From Liolophura sinensis (lineage: Eukaryota; Mollusca; Polyplacophora; Chitonida; Chitonidae), in the NCBI RefSeq assembly GCF_032854445.1, contig NC_088302.1:31279979-31343978 (forward strand): a stretch of 64,000 nt of DNA, read 5' to 3'. Below are positions 35,410 through 48,206 of the stretch, piece by piece. Within the stretch, counting starts at the first letter, position 1, and every line of letters starts with the position of its first letter. The translations under genes were made by a program, and so were the position numbers. The notes beneath the pieces were generated by a model. It saw nothing but the letters and a program-made list of their open reading frames with translations, had not been told where the DNA came from and did no database searches.

Positions 35410-36950
35410 AAAAACCATAGCAGTGATGACAACGTGATGCTTGGCAAATAACCCGTTAAATCTTGTATACCTCAGTTAGGGTTTTATACTAATTGTTTAC
35501 GTGGATATTTAAATAATAGAAACTAGCACTACGGCATAGAAAGCACAATTAGGTAAAACAAAATACTTTGATTTTTAATACCACTTATTAGACGTCACTG
35601 GTGTAAAATTACCCCAAATTCCCATGCTGTCACCACATTTAATAATCAGTTGCATGAAAAGAATGCATAGGAAACAGGCCTCGAGGAATCATATATAGTC
35701 CACCTGCAGAATCATGATTTATGCGTGTATGCAATATTGGAATGGTGACTGGTGCGGCATCTGGTCTGGTGTCTTCGATATAACGTTTCACTGAAACTAC
35801 CCTAAAACATGGCGGCATTCGGACATGCGGTTGCTACAGTATTTCGCTTAAACTTAATATCAATCACATGGATATAATAAAAAAAACTCTCCGAATAGAG
35901 AGTAAAACCAGAGAAGAGATGTCGATGAAATAGCTGGCAAACGGTCACACGTAACTGGAGAACTACGGCCTCTTGTCAATTTACCTCTGTTAAGGTTATC
36001 TTCAAAGTGTTCTGGCAAATTCTTAAATAACAACGTGGTTTAATCAGAACTAAGTAAAAAGTTATTTGCAACTTCTTCGCCGTCACGGGCCTAGAATTAC
36101 TCAATGTGCTGGGTTGTTATCACATTTAACGCACAATATCATCAAAATAAAAAACAAATGTGTTTACGATTTACTGATTTCAAACTCGTTGTTCCCACTT
36201 GGGTAATGAGACATGGTCTAGTACTTCTCTCGAGTAGTTGTCTGCTCAAATGAGACAGCTTATGACAAGGAGAGTGTTGTGACGGTGACGGCTTCCTGGA
36301 CTGACAAAGACCGTGTGAGATAAAAAAAAGAGGACACTAAGTGTTGAGAGAGACGAATATGATGATAGTACGATATACAGCGTCACAAGAAGAGCCTCAT
36401 GTCGCCCCGGCTCTTTGCTGTCTAATAACCATAGTGACAGCAAACGCTGGGTATCTCTTTGAACCTTCTAATGAACAATAAAAAAGAGTGATGTTTGTTA
36501 CTGGCTTATACAGCCTCTGAACGTTCGTCGTTAGCTATTGGCACCCTAGGAAGGGTTAGGGTAGACCCCTGCCTTTCAAGAAACTGCACAGAGTCCGGGA
36601 AAAACACACGACCATCCGCAAGTCGCGTAAGACTCCAGCATGAATTGGACATGAACACACAGCGACATGATTGTTGAGAGGCCTTTGGAACATTGTGCTG
36701 CCCTAGCACACTAACCACTCGGCCATGGGGGCGCCATTTTTACCTTTACCTTCGACTATTTACAAGATTCTTGTGAAGAGCATTATGTCTATATATATGT
36801 TCACCAGTACATGTAACGAGATATTCAGACCGTGAATACATGGTTTAGAAGAGAAAAAAGTTTATGACATCGTCAGCGCCTGGCACTATCAAGGTAGACC
36901 GTAATGGTAGCCTGTCTTAGAATTCAAATATTTAAAGGCATTTACTTCTT
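35410..36950. repeat. Dispersed repeat B, copy 1
   Basis: Shares ordered blocks with 41,130-41,820 (acgctgggtatctctttgaa, agagtgatgt, ttagctattggcac) and, in its left part, with 46,920-47,620 (ggtcacacgt/ggtcaggcgt, tcacatttaac). A SINE lies inside at 36,585. Confidence 0.7.
36585..36735 (-). mobile_element. SINE family 1, degenerate
   Basis: Reverse orientation: cgaccatccgcaagtcgc, ctccagcatgaattggac, then a head-like end cactcggccatgggggc. The tail part is lost. Confidence 0.8.
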
Positions 36951-37163
36951 TTGAAGAATGTTGTAAAAGTGAAAGAATTTTCAGATACTGTTTTCAGTGC
37001 TGTATCCAATGACGACGACTATCCATTATTGCCTTTTTGAAAGTGGAAATGTCGCGTTCAACAGTCTTATTGTGATCATGCAAATATCGTCACTGAGTCG
37101 TTCAACTGTTGTTTACTTGAGCTACAGACGACAGACATTTAAACAATGAAATCGCGTGTTTGA

Positions 37164-37532
37164 GTGAGTGAGTGAGTGCTTGGGGTTTAACGTCGTACTC
37201 AACAATTTTTCAGTCATATGACGACGAAGGAATCCTTAGGGTGCATGTACGTGTAATGTGCCTCCTTGTTGCAGGACGGATTTCCACCGCTCTTTTATTA
37301 TTTAGTGCTGCTTCACTGAGACGACATACCGAAGGCAAGTAAGCAGCCCCGCCCGAGCCATTATACTGATACGGGCCAACCAGTCGTTGCACTATCTCCT
37401 TCATGCTGAACGCCAAGCGAGGAAGTGACAACTTCCTCTTTTAAAGTCTTAGGTGTGACTCGATCAAGGATTGATCCTGGATCTAAAGGTCCCGAAGCGG
37501 ACGCTCTACCAACTGTGCTATCCGGGCCGGTC
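37164..37532 (-). mobile_element. SINE family 2, full length, with 12-bp target duplication
   Basis: Reverse orientation from gtgagtgagtgagtgcttgg to the head aactgtgctatccgggcc. Flanked by tcgcgtgtttga at 37,152-37,163 and 37,533-37,544. Confidence 0.95.
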
Positions 37533-38089
37533 TCGCGTGTTTGAATTCAGGGATCTAACGAGTGGTGGTCATTTCCTTCCCCTCCAAACCTAATCGACAT
37601 CACAAATATTTTCCGTTATATCATGCAACCGTTTTCTTTCAATATATCAGGAATAAAGACAGTATGGGACTGAGGAAGATCAAATCAGGCTGTTAAAAAT
37701 TTGTTTCATTCTCTAAAACTTGTTGGTGGCTTTGGAGCTGCGCAACTGATTGTACCGTAGCTATAATTCTTGTTGATGATAAGACAAACAACACTTAATT
37801 AGCATACTGTGGTGATGATTTGTTGTTAACCCTAAATGGAAAGGGTTAGTGGACGCCTATGACAGCTAACCTCTTCGTAGCTGAAGGACCGACAACTGAA
37901 GAAATATTAAATAAATTATTTTGAGAGTAGAAAAATCTGGACACACATTAAAAGGTAATTAAATTACACAAGAGATTGAGTTTCGCAATCCTATCTTATT
38001 AAAATTAGACCCCACTGATAGGCAATATATAGTCAGAAAAATATCCCTTTATCTGAGAATAAAGCCTTGTGTTATTCATTGGGGTCAAT

Positions 38090-38890
38090 CTGAACATATC
38101 ATATTTACATTGCACCAACATCAAAGGATATTAATTATGGAAGCTGGATATAACCATGCACTCTCTTGTCATCTCGCTCCATATAGCAAGGTGATAGTTT
38201 TGTACACGTTTTGCTTCACAGTATTGCTCGCGATTCATTCAAGTTTCTTTGCCAATACAAGATCAGTCATCACATCCTTGTCTCAAACGCTGTTCATCTC
38301 CAGGTCAAGGGATGTTACTTTAACATGCTTCCGTAATCGGTAGCAAAGGTGAAATATCTTTAATGTAGATATGCATACCAGCTGTTATGTTTTATTTTGA
38401 GTTTATCAAATGTGATTGATTGTATATGAGGACGCATTCTTAATCGTGGTCTAAAAGCACACACCCTAAACTGTGCAGGTTTCAAAATGTCAATCCATTT
38501 ACAAGTGGGCGTAAAGGCAACGATTTCAGTTACATTGTTTTAGAGACTATATTAGATATTATACCACACACTAAACGCTCAACATCATTAGTAAAACCTA
38601 CTAAAGGGAGACAACCATTGATTGGAAGCTGTTATTTTAAGGTCGGAACAAATGTTCTGTTATGTGTAACAACAAACCTATAATAATTTCATCGAATCCT
38701 ATTAGTCAAATGAAACTCATCAGTGCAAGTTAAAGTGACTTTCAAAGCTCGAAACTTGGTTGTGAAAACAGTGCTTGTCACTCTTTGTGTATCCTAGAGA
38801 GAAAACATCCTTGGCGACATGCCCTTAAGTAAAGAACATCAGACTGCTAATTTGTATTTTGGAGTAAACTGGGGAAACTACTAGTAGAAT
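38090..38890. repeat. Dispersed repeat A, copy 3
   Basis: Blocks aacatcaaaggatatt (38,119), gaacaaatgttctgtta (38,645), acatgcccttaag (38,817) and gctaatttgta occur in the same order as in 33,240-34,450. The short open frame at 38,110-38,343 lies inside the repeat and has no recognised homology. Confidence 0.65.
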
Positions 38891-39204
38891 ACCATGGCAA
38901 GGATTCAGCTAACTTTCGCAGTGCGTGGCCGTTTATCTTTGCAAACATAACGATACAGTAATGTTAAAAGTGCTCGCTATTGTAACACAACGTGCAGGTA
39001 GGAACTAATTGTTACAGCATCGAAATATGTGTTCCGATTCAGTAATCGTAGGGTCAATTCCCGAAATGACGATTAAAACAAATCACCACAAAACCCAGAA
39101 ATTACATAAGTAGGCCTACAAAATTTTGACTGAATCACAAGAGAAACAGTCTCTTGAGATAGGAAACCGTTTTGTTATAAATAAATACAGTTCACATAAG
39201 ATGT

Positions 39205-39460
39205 ATTTATGTTTTTATTTGATTGATGTTTTACGCAGTACTCAAGAATATTTCACTGACGGCGGCCAGTATTATGGTGGGAGGAAATCGGGCAGAGCCC
39301 GGGGGAAACCCACAGCCATCCGCAGGTTCCCACCAGATCATCCGACTTAAGGCCGAAGAGGAAACTAGCATGAGCAAGGCGAACTAACTCTCAGTGGTGA
39401 GAGACTCCTGGGTCATAACGCTGCGCTAGCGCGCTAACCAACTGAGCCACGGAAACCCCA
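39205..39460 (-). mobile_element. SINE family 1, full length
   Basis: Reverse orientation: gattgatgttttacgcagta, cagtattatggtgggaggaa, and head cgctaaccaactgagccacg. Target duplication not clear. Confidence 0.93.
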
Positions 39461-41012
39461 CGTAAGGCCTATCTTCTGGGGAGTCTAATTTTTGATTTAA
39501 ATCCAGCGAAGGTGGATAATAATATATCTTCCAAGTCTTTGCAACAAACATACTGTGTATAAATAACAAAAACAGATGATCATTTCCGGTTCATTTTCGT
39601 TTTTATCAAAGTTTATAAACGAAAGGCGAGAACTCTCACAAAAGGCAGTTCAAGTGAAAGAAAAACAAGTAATGCATTTAGGTGGTTTGTGCGCTTTAAA
39701 AACACTTTCATTTGCTGTAAAAATGGATTTATTCCTGTTTTTCACCAACCAATAAATGGGCTTTTCAAAAATGGCACTCATAACACCTCTAACGCCGAAT
39801 TTGTTTCCTCCTAACCACCTTCAGACATGACTACCTTAAAAGACCTAAAATTTCGCTCACAAAAGTGCATTTTTAGAGGCAAATAAATGTCACAAAATGT
39901 TATTTTGGTGCTGAAAAATACAATTTTCGAGTAGAACATCACCCCATCTTCCAAGCAAAACACCTTTCTAAAATGAATATAACTCTCAGAATGGAACCCA
40001 TCAGAAAAGATGGTCAAGTTAGTCATGGACCAAGTTTATGGTTATGTGAGGTAAATATTTTGGGCGATCCTTCATAATTTAAGACAAAAAGCTTTAGTCG
40101 ATAGCCAACATTTTCTTTGTGAAACGGATTAAACAAAACTGTCAGTCGGCTAAATGAGTTAGCGGTCTAAGCTTAGCCATTATACTTTTCGTGAAAGTGA
40201 CCCCTTGGTGGCCTAAGACACCTGTACATTTTTATTGGATGTGATGACAACACAGCATTTGAACAATTCCAGACAAATGCCTTCTAATAAACGGCAAATA
40301 ACGCTCTGTTTGACGTATTTTTGCTTAAGATATGGGGCTGGGGGAGGATGAATTACTAGTGTTGAAGCATGAAAAAGAAGAATGCAGAGTTAATTAAACA
40401 AAAATACAGTTTTCTTGATTGCAATTTATCAGACATCGCTGGACATACTCTCGTTGGTAGTCTGGTTTTATCCTCATACTGTAGCAATTTTATAGAATTT
40501 TGGGCAACTATTCCATCGCCAAGGAGTGCATTTTGTCCTGACATCTGTTTTCGAAAAAATTCTACATCAGCTACTTTGAAAAAATAAATAGCTTTCTTGA
40601 TGATGCCAGCAATTAATCCATCAAGATGACTGTGTTTACGTGGAAAGTGAAAAGTGTCAAAAGGGCATGGATGCTCTGATGATACGTCATGTACAGTAAC
40701 ACAGTAAAATGTGTTCTTTTGAAAAACTGACAAAATTTTCACTTCGTCGAAGCATTCCAGCCCGAAAGACGACTAACGAAGTCGTACCCAGCACCAGTTG
40801 TTTCGCTCTTACTTTTAATGAAGAATTTCCTCGTCTGTATAAACCTGGCACATATACCGTGGCGTGATCATGAAGGCTATCATGATGGTTCGTCATGTAC
40901 ACGTTGGAAGGCTAAAGTGTCAGAAACGTGGTTGCTCCCATTTTCGTCACACACATGGCCAGGTGCATTAACCACACAAAGACAAACCATTGTGGAAGTT
41001 AAACTTCAATAA

Positions 41013-41017
<5 letters not shown>

Positions 41018-41092
<75 letters not shown>
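41018..41092. repeat. (TA)n microsatellite
   Basis: About 36 uninterrupted TA units. Confidence 0.98.
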
Positions 41093-41095
<3 letters not shown>

Positions 41096-41129
41096 TGAAT
41101 TGTATTGATTTAATTTCTACAGAAAGCTC

Positions 41130-41820
41130 TTTGTTCCTTTGTGGGTAATTAAACTCGCACTAGTACTTATTTTCTCGAGTGTTTGTCCAGTGTGCGTCAT
41201 GTAATAACCGCTGTAACAGTTAACGCTGGGTATCTCTTTGAACCTTCTAAGGAACTGTTCAAAAGAGTGATGTACCGTTTGTTACTGTTTTGTACAACCA
41301 CTGATGGTTGTCGTTAGTTATTGGCACAAAAATGCACGTGTCATTATCTAACATTCCGCTTGTTAGGATGAGAGTGGAGTAGGCGTGACCCATTTTCTAT
41401 GAATATTGTCTTATGTTGTAGGCTGTTATTTAACTCACGAACTTGTCGGTTGTTACCGTTTTTACTTAGTACCTCTCTGGTTGATGGTCTTGCCGGTGGT
41501 CTGCTTGTAATATGAGTTCGTGAGGAGCACTCCATTTAAGGAAAATGACTACAACAACGGTTTACCTTTACGTCTGGCCCAAACGTAAACGTCTATTTTA
41601 GTTGTCTGTTTCGAAGCCTAGATTGACGTTCTTGTAAAGTACATTATGTTTATAAGTGTGCATTACTAAAAGACCTAGTTTGACCGTGAGAAATAAATGC
41701 AAATACATGAAAAAAAAAACAAGAAAAGATTGTGACATATAATCCGAACCCAACACTGTCAATGTGGCCCTTTAAGTTAGCCCACCTTAGGATTCAAGTC
41801 TTTTCCGTTAAGTTTTTCAA
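41130..41820. repeat. Dispersed repeat B, copy 2
   Basis: Matches 36,170-36,930 in block order: tagtactt.ttctcgagt, acgctgggtatctctttgaa, agagtgatgt, gtcgttagttattggcac, then pieces around tgaccgtga and cttaggattcaa. It lacks the SINE found in copy 1. Confidence 0.7.
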
Positions 41821-43029
41821 CGCTTTCTTCCAGCGTAATATAATTTTCGGAAAAAAAGAGACCTTATAGGTATTGATAGAGTCGACATCAATACTGAAAA
41901 CATAAGCATATGCATGTATACAGAAGATTTTATTTTAAAAAGTAAAACGTATCGTATTAAAGTATTGTGAACAAAATAAGTTATGATGGTGCGGTTTATA
42001 CATTGTCCCATGATAACGTCAGAGTAAAGCAAGTTTGTTTCTCATTTTCGCAGGATTGCTTCGCGGTGTCCTTTCGCAGCATCGCCGGGTACTACACGTA
42101 CATGGCGACAGTAGAATACCGAAATGATGACATTATCCGGCTTCCATACTAAAGTAATCGACTTCACCGTTTAAATAACACGAGGAACCATTCCACTGCC
42201 TAATTGGAATGAATCTGTTAAAATGGACGGCGTTTAACTACTAAACGTAGTGAAAGTGCATTGGAATCTAAGATAGCGATCCGCCAGATGGAGTGACATT
42301 TGATACCCCCAAAACCCCCGGGGCAATGTTGTGATTCATAGCTTGTCAAATCCAGTTAGAGACACACACGTCAAAACGGCCCCTGAAATATGCTTATAAT
42401 CAAGAGGTTACCATACCAAGGGTTCGACCTAAGCAGGGTTTTTATGGCCATGATGTTCGCGGTATACCACGAGAAGAGCTGGAGTGGGGAAAGCCCAAGA
42501 AACCGATGGGACAAAAACCGAGAGCTCGTGTGCTTGACATGTCGTGCTAAACCACCGATTTTATTCCTTTTTGTTAACTTCACGCAATTAATTTGTGACA
42601 CCACAAGACGCCTTGTTCAAACCGGTAGAACTACATCTGTCATTTATCATGAGGTTTACGACAGTACATGTCAGCTGCAGTCTTTTTAGCCGGGCAAGTA
42701 CGGGTGTATACAAGAGGGACCATCACATGCAGACGAAATATAACAAATCCCCCGTGGCCACAGACGGATAGTCTAAGGGTAATTTGAGTTTATAATCATA
42801 TATTTGGGAACTGAGATATAATTGTTTGCGGGTCTAGGGGAGACTAAATGAGGTGGGCGGGAAATGGTTCTATACGGGATGGTGGTAAGGAGAAGGGGTG
42901 TGTGGGGGGGGGGGGAAGTCTATCCATCGAGAGGCTGACTGCCTACTCTATAACTGAGATGACCTGAAGACAGCTGCGAGGGTACGGGGATGTAGCGTAC
43001 ATGCGCAACTCGCTCGGTATTCGGGCCCT

Positions 43030-43036
43030 CCTATAA
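43030..43036 (+). promoter_or_regulatory. Possible TATA-like box
   Basis: TATAAG about 85 bp before the ATG at 43,119. It is compatible with a start near 43,060, but such motifs are common in AT-rich DNA. Confidence 0.25.
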
Positions 43037-43118
43037 GCTTTAACGACTCAACTGATAACTACTCAAGTAAAGTAGTCAGTCAGGCAGATCGACTGGGACC
43101 TTACCTGCGCTAACCACG

Positions 43119-43314
43119 ATGTATTGTACCTCTGAGAAACGCTCGCCCCGCGGCACAACCCTGAAGCCCATTTTGGGGTCAGTGGTAGGGGCTGCTTCTT
43201 TGGTGATTGTTTTGCTGACGACAGAAGTTTCCGCGGTTTGCAATGGCTATGTTAACGACATGGCCAACGAACATGATATCCGGGCTCCGTTTGGCTGTAC
43301 CAATACTCCATTTG
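43119..43314 (+). CDS. Candidate first exon of an unidentified secreted or membrane protein
   Basis: From the ATG at 43,119, 65 codons run to a consensus donor (TTTG/GTAAGT) in phase 1. The N-terminus has basic residues (KRSPRG, LKP), then a hydrophobic stretch of about 22 residues (ILGSVVGAASLVIVLL) and a plausible signal-peptidase site after EVSA. This gives a mature start VCNGYVNDMANEHDIRAPFG with two cysteines. I recognise no family. Later exons were not found before 51.5 kb, where a separate signal-peptide exon begins, so linkage to that gene is unlikely. The local base composition is richer in GC than the neighbours, which favours a real exon. A chance frame cannot be excluded. Confidence 0.4.
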
Positions 43315-44576
43315 GTAAGTATAATGACAATCTTATGTCCACTTAGGCTGAGATGCTCACTCCAATTGGGTCTAGAAATAATACATTTTAATCACTTTTT
43401 TTTAGAGGGACAAAAGAGTTGGAGTAATGTACTAGCTAAGATGACACATGACTTATGTGTATCAAATAGTGACACGAATTTGTTATTCATAAGTAATGTA
43501 CTTGCAAGCTTATTATATTTAATGGATCTTTTGCCTTAGACTTTGTTTATATTGAGCTTAAAAACAGGATGGTGATTAATGTTTCGAAACTTCTTTTGGA
43601 GTAAAACGTCAGTCTCAAATTTTACACACCCACTTAGTTTGTTTTATCCTGTTGTCAAAAAAAATTGCTTGAAACGTAAGTTCGTAAGCACTCGGCTTAC
43701 TTACCTGTATACGACTAACAAAAAACACACACAAAAATCTTTCTGTTTTGTGCGTGCGACATATGCTTCTGCCGAAGTTGTGAAAGCTCCGGAGACAACA
43801 TTTCAAGATTTTTCAAACAGCGGCACACACTGAACGGAAAATCCTTGAACGTTTAAAGTGTTTAATTGCACATGACTACATCAAGCAAAATAACGCTAAT
43901 AAAAAACCCATAAAAATCTTTCGTGTAGTGGGACATATTCTCCTGGCGACACTGTAATTGTTCCGAAGACAACCTTACACGTTATCGCGAAATCATCTTC
44001 AAATAACGATATACACTGAGCGGAAATTGCTTTATAGCTACCATTTAAAGTGTTTTCAAATACTGGCATGTATACAAAGTCTTTTAAAAAGTAATGTACA
44101 GATTCAATGGGTGGCAACTTTTGAGCGCACCCCTGTTCACTTGCACATGTTTGGTGTATACTGACGTATAAACGGCCAAACAAAGCCTACAGTGTCCTTA
44201 CGGCACAATCCTTTGTGGCATATCACAAGTCTTCATGGCCATTTATCTTGCAGAGGCTTGTTATTTGTCCGTTTTATGTACTGCGGAAATTTGAATAAGC
44301 AGATCTAATGTTGTCGTAGGTAAGGTAATCTCGTAATGGAAAAAGATAGCCTATGTGGAGCTCTCTATGTGCTGTACTGAATGGAGCGAGCATAAAGGCT
44401 AAACTGAGAATGTAACACGTAGCATTGTCCAATATCGCGGACGCCGCCCCACGATTTTAGTGAGCAGACAAGCACAAGGGTATTCCACAATTGTAGTTGC
44501 AGTCTGCTACGTAAATACACATATACATATACATATACATGTGCACAGGTGTATCATATATACATGAACCCGAATG

Positions 44577-44990
44577 GTGTTCGGCGAATGCAGCACTGAA
44601 GGTATATAGTTGTATTGAAAATGAAGTTGTTCGGTGAAATCTGTACTGAACATATATGGTTGTATTGAAAGTGAAGCCGAAAGTTGTGTGGTGAAATCTG
44701 TTCTGAACATATGCAGTTGTATTGACAGTGAAGCCGAAAGTTGTGTGGTGAAATCTGTACTGAACATATGCAGTTGTATTGACAGTGATGCCGAACGTTG
44801 TGTGGTGAAATTTGTTCTGAACATATGCAGTTGTATTGAAAGTGAAGCCGAAAGTTGTGTGGTGAAATCTGTACTGAACATATGCAGTTGTATTGACAGT
44901 GAAGCCGAACGTTGTGTGGTGAAATCTGTACTGAACATATGTAGTTGTATTGACAGTGATGCCGAAAGTTGTGTGGTGAAAGCAGCAATG
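44577..44990. repeat. 57-bp minisatellite, about seven copies
   Basis: Units of 57 bp with blocks tggtgaaatctgtactgaac, atatgcagttgtattgacag and tga.gccgaa.gttgtg. Two unit variants occur (gaagccgaaag and gatgccgaacg). The first one or two copies are diverged. As 57 is a multiple of three, long frames exist on both strands (the plus reading repeats SVLNICSCIDSEAE). I consider these frames artefacts. Confidence 0.92.
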
Positions 44991-45950
44991 AGCAGAGGAC
45001 AAAATAGCCAGAGTCCGGAAAAATAACCACAAAAGGAAAATATAAGGAAAAGACCGTTTTGCCGTTCATAATAATCTAGCTGTAACGAGATAGAAATAAC
45101 TCCGCATAAGCTCCGCATACCAATAAAAAAAACAGACAGCGGAACATTTGGTGCTCACTTAAGCAAGTCTTTGTCAGTAATATTATATATATGATAAAGT
45201 TGGTATGTAGTGATTTTTTGGTAGAGTCATTTAAATGGAGTTGTGTACAACATTTATCATATAGCCATATTATATGGTTGATCTGAACCGTGTTTTATGT
45301 CCCATTGAATTACCAGATCAGAAAATATCCTAGAGGATCTCATTTCTGGCAAATTTGACCATCCACCCCAGACGTAGCACCATCAAATAGTCACCATATA
45401 TCTTTAGCGGCTGTCTGTACACGGCGAGGCAAACTGCTCGAAATTGCGAGCTAAGAAAAGACTATAATCTGTCTGCCTTGCTGTCTTAAAGACCTACCGC
45501 GAGTATGTTCGCCGTACGGGTTTATAGAGCACAACCAGAGCAACTCGTGTTTTACCGGGTGATGCGAAAACCACGCAGAGGCATTCGTCCGAGAATAGGA
45601 TAACCGGTGTTGTCACTGTAGGCGCATTCTCTTCAAGCTTTATTAGGTAACAAATAACCGAAAAAAGACGATGTGTGACATATATATATATATCATTGGG
45701 GACGTCGGAATGAGATTTATGAGGAACCGGGTTACAACAGAAGAAAACAATGTAAGACCCGCGTGTATATCGTAAAGAACTTCGATTAAGCTTTAGTTGA
45801 GTACAAAGAAAGTGAAAAATAAAAGAAACAAGAAAAAGAAAAGCAATGAGAATATCTGTATATCGTTAGCATCGTCGATCAAGTTCTACATCAAGTCAAC
45901 CAACCTTTACATCAACATCGATGAAGTAACATAATATTAAAACTATATAT

Positions 45951-46053
45951 TCTTTCAGCAACCTGCGGTTTCCTCCCACCATAATGCTGTCCGCCGTCGT
46001 ATAAGTGAAATATTCTTGAGTACGGCGTAAAACACCAATCAAATAAATAAATC
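45951..46053 (+). mobile_element. SINE family 1, 3' part with internal deletion
   Basis: tttcagcaacctgcggtttc jumps directly to ctcccaccataatgctgtcc, then the standard tail gtaaaacaccaatcaaataa. Confidence 0.9.
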
Positions 46054-46919
46054 ATATATAATGTTATAAACCTGCATCACGTAACAACTAACGCGAATAG
46101 CGTAGTAGTATAATTCCACCTATACAATTGTAAATAACATGTTAACTCCATTGCAAATTAACAGAATCTACATATCTACCAAGAAAAGCAATGTACATTT
46201 ACAGCAAAGTGCACTGTAAATGGTCAAGCCGCTACGGTTTTACAGAAAGTGCTGTAAAAATACACATCGACTAGAGTAAAATTACACCACAAAGGTGCAG
46301 AATTGCGCTGGAAAATGGTGTAAAATATTTACAACATGATTTACTGTAACAATATACAGTGTTTAAGGCTGTAAATTTGCATTCACTTATTACAGCGTAT
46401 GCTACGACGAAAACGAACGAAACAGTAAGCTGCTTTACCACTCTCTGAAGCAGCCTGTATTCCAGTTCTGCTGTGGGTTTAACATTAGTGAAGCTAGCAT
46501 TCACCACCAAATGACATTCCGCATTTATGAAGAACTCGAAGCATTCTACTGTATAAGTATCAAGGTAGAAAGTTACACATTAAGTCCATGGTTCACCAAT
46601 TACAGTTAGTCTGGAAACTGTGGAAGGCGTACTCGCCAGCAGTGTCGACAGGAACATTCCGTTGGCGCATTTTCTTCCCAAAAAGTTAATCAAGTGACGC
46701 AAAAGTAAACACGTAGTTAACGTTGTGGTAGCGAATCTTATATTCGAACGTTTGTCAGGTGTTAAACAGTATGCCCAAGTGAACACATTGTAGACATAAT
46801 TTTCGTTGTTTTACGACTAGATATCAGTAAAGTAATCCACTGGATTTAGTTTAAATAATTTTTAAATTTGATTTCTTCGGTCTTGAAATACAAAAGACAA
46901 CAAAATGAGGGGTAAGTCT

Positions 46920-47620
46920 GTAGCATCGACGACATTGTGATGAATGGCAAATGGTCAGGCGTATGGCCGTTGAAAACCGGCGTTTTCTCAATATACCTTA
47001 GTTAAGTTGTCAATATACCTCAGTTAAGTTGTCAATATACCTCAGTTAAGTTTTTCTTCATTTCAGCTGTTCATGTAAAATTTCAAAAAGTAACAACAAT
47101 GCGGTTATGCTACAAGCATTTTAATAGCTAGAATTACACAAAATGATGTCTTGTTATCACTTTAATAAACATTTAAATGAAAACAATGCAAAGGGACAAA
47201 GCCTGAGGGACTTGGGCGCCGAAATAAAACATCATCATTATAATGGGTTAGACTGGGGGAGCTCTGGAAGTCCTTGAGCATATACTTCAAACCTGTGAGT
47301 CACCTGTGAGTCACATATCTGATGAATGGTGGCCTACTGAGTGGCATAGTAAGGCGTTTAGGTACACGAATGAACATGCTTGATTGGGCCAGGTTTTGAT
47401 AGAATAGGAATAACTACAGCATAGAACGTAAAACCAGACCAATCAATCTGTATATGCTTAAAAAATGGCAACGTACACGCGCCCTTGAACCATGGCCGAA
47501 GAGGAATTAGTTGAAAACTGCAATGATTTTAGTTGCAATTTAATACACGTGACTGGATAAGATTTACTCAAAATGCTGTGTTATTGTCACATTTAACATA
47601 ACAATATACGTATGATGATT
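46920..47620. repeat. Dispersed repeat B, copy 3 (left part)
   Basis: Shares ggcaaa.ggtca, tatacctcagttaag and cacatttaac blocks with 35,430-36,140. It contains three copies of a 22-bp tandem repeat (46,988-47,053; unit near tcaatatacctcagttaagt). Confidence 0.55.
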
Positions 47621-47824
47621 TTTGCAAATCTGGTATGAATACATACTGTATACAAGTTCAGTTACACACAAAGTCATGTGACGAAAGCTTACGCCAAGGA
47701 GGTATAAATATTTTTCATGCCCTCTAAAAGATAAGACAAGAATGAAGAATGATGTGGTGGCCCTCACTTTCTGTATATATTTTAATGTACCGGTTGGCTT
47801 AATTGATGTGAACTATTTCATTAA

Positions 47825-47915
47825 GGGAGGTTACTGTTCTTGCCTTTCAATTTGCTAGGGCACACGAGGTGTGGGAAAAAACCCGCATTGCAGGGAATTT
47901 GCAATGAATACTATA
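47825..47915 (+). mobile_element. tRNA-like SINE fragment (family 4)
   Basis: ttgcctttcaatttgctagg and attgcagggaatttgcaat resemble 17,605-17,720 and 16,220-16,390. Confidence 0.4.
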
Positions 47916-47919
47916 TGTA

Positions 47920-48118
47920 TCGGGGTCACTGTGAGTTCAAGTCCAGCTCAAGCTAGCTTCCTCTCCAACCGTACGTGGGAAGGTCTTTCAGCAACTTGTG
48001 GATGGTCGTGAGTTTCCCCTGGGATCTGCCAGATTTCAACCCACCATAATGCTGGCCGCCGTCGTTGAAGTGAAATATTCTTGAATACGGCGTCAAACAC
48101 TAATGAAATAAATAAATA
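47920..48118 (+). mobile_element. SINE family 1, 5'-truncated
   Basis: Begins at ggggtcactgtgagttcaag and ends in the aaataaataaata tail. Short gtatcgg repeats flank it. Confidence 0.9.
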
Positions 48119-48206
48119 CATCAAATACACGTATCGGTATCATGGCAACGTATGATTCGCCTACGAAGACTAGAAATTAGTGATAGCAATATGGTTTTTA
48201 CAATTA

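Larger units (their letters stand above)
29221..43118. other. Gene-poor interval of dispersed repeats and SINEs
   Basis: No recognisable coding exon in 13.9 kb. Contents are SINE copies, dispersed repeats A and B, homopolymer runs (C at 33,336 and 35,222; G at 42,904) and a long (TA)n tract. Exon-like stretches with fair splice sites (31,962-32,053 and 42,045-42,152) have no recognised homology. Confidence 0.6.

Noticed and set aside
40356..40742. 128-codon minus-strand frame as a gene
   Set aside because: No recognised domain. The plus strand is also open over much of it, and there are no splice or promoter signals that single it out.
42045..42152. Terminal exon after ttttcgcag, ending in TAA
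   Set aside because: The frame looks protein-like but has no recognised family and no upstream exon. The evidence is too thin for a gene call.
44457..45118. Overlapping frames of 130-203 codons
   Set aside because: They arise from a 57-bp tandem repeat whose length is divisible by three. Frames are open on both strands at once, with no recognised domain.
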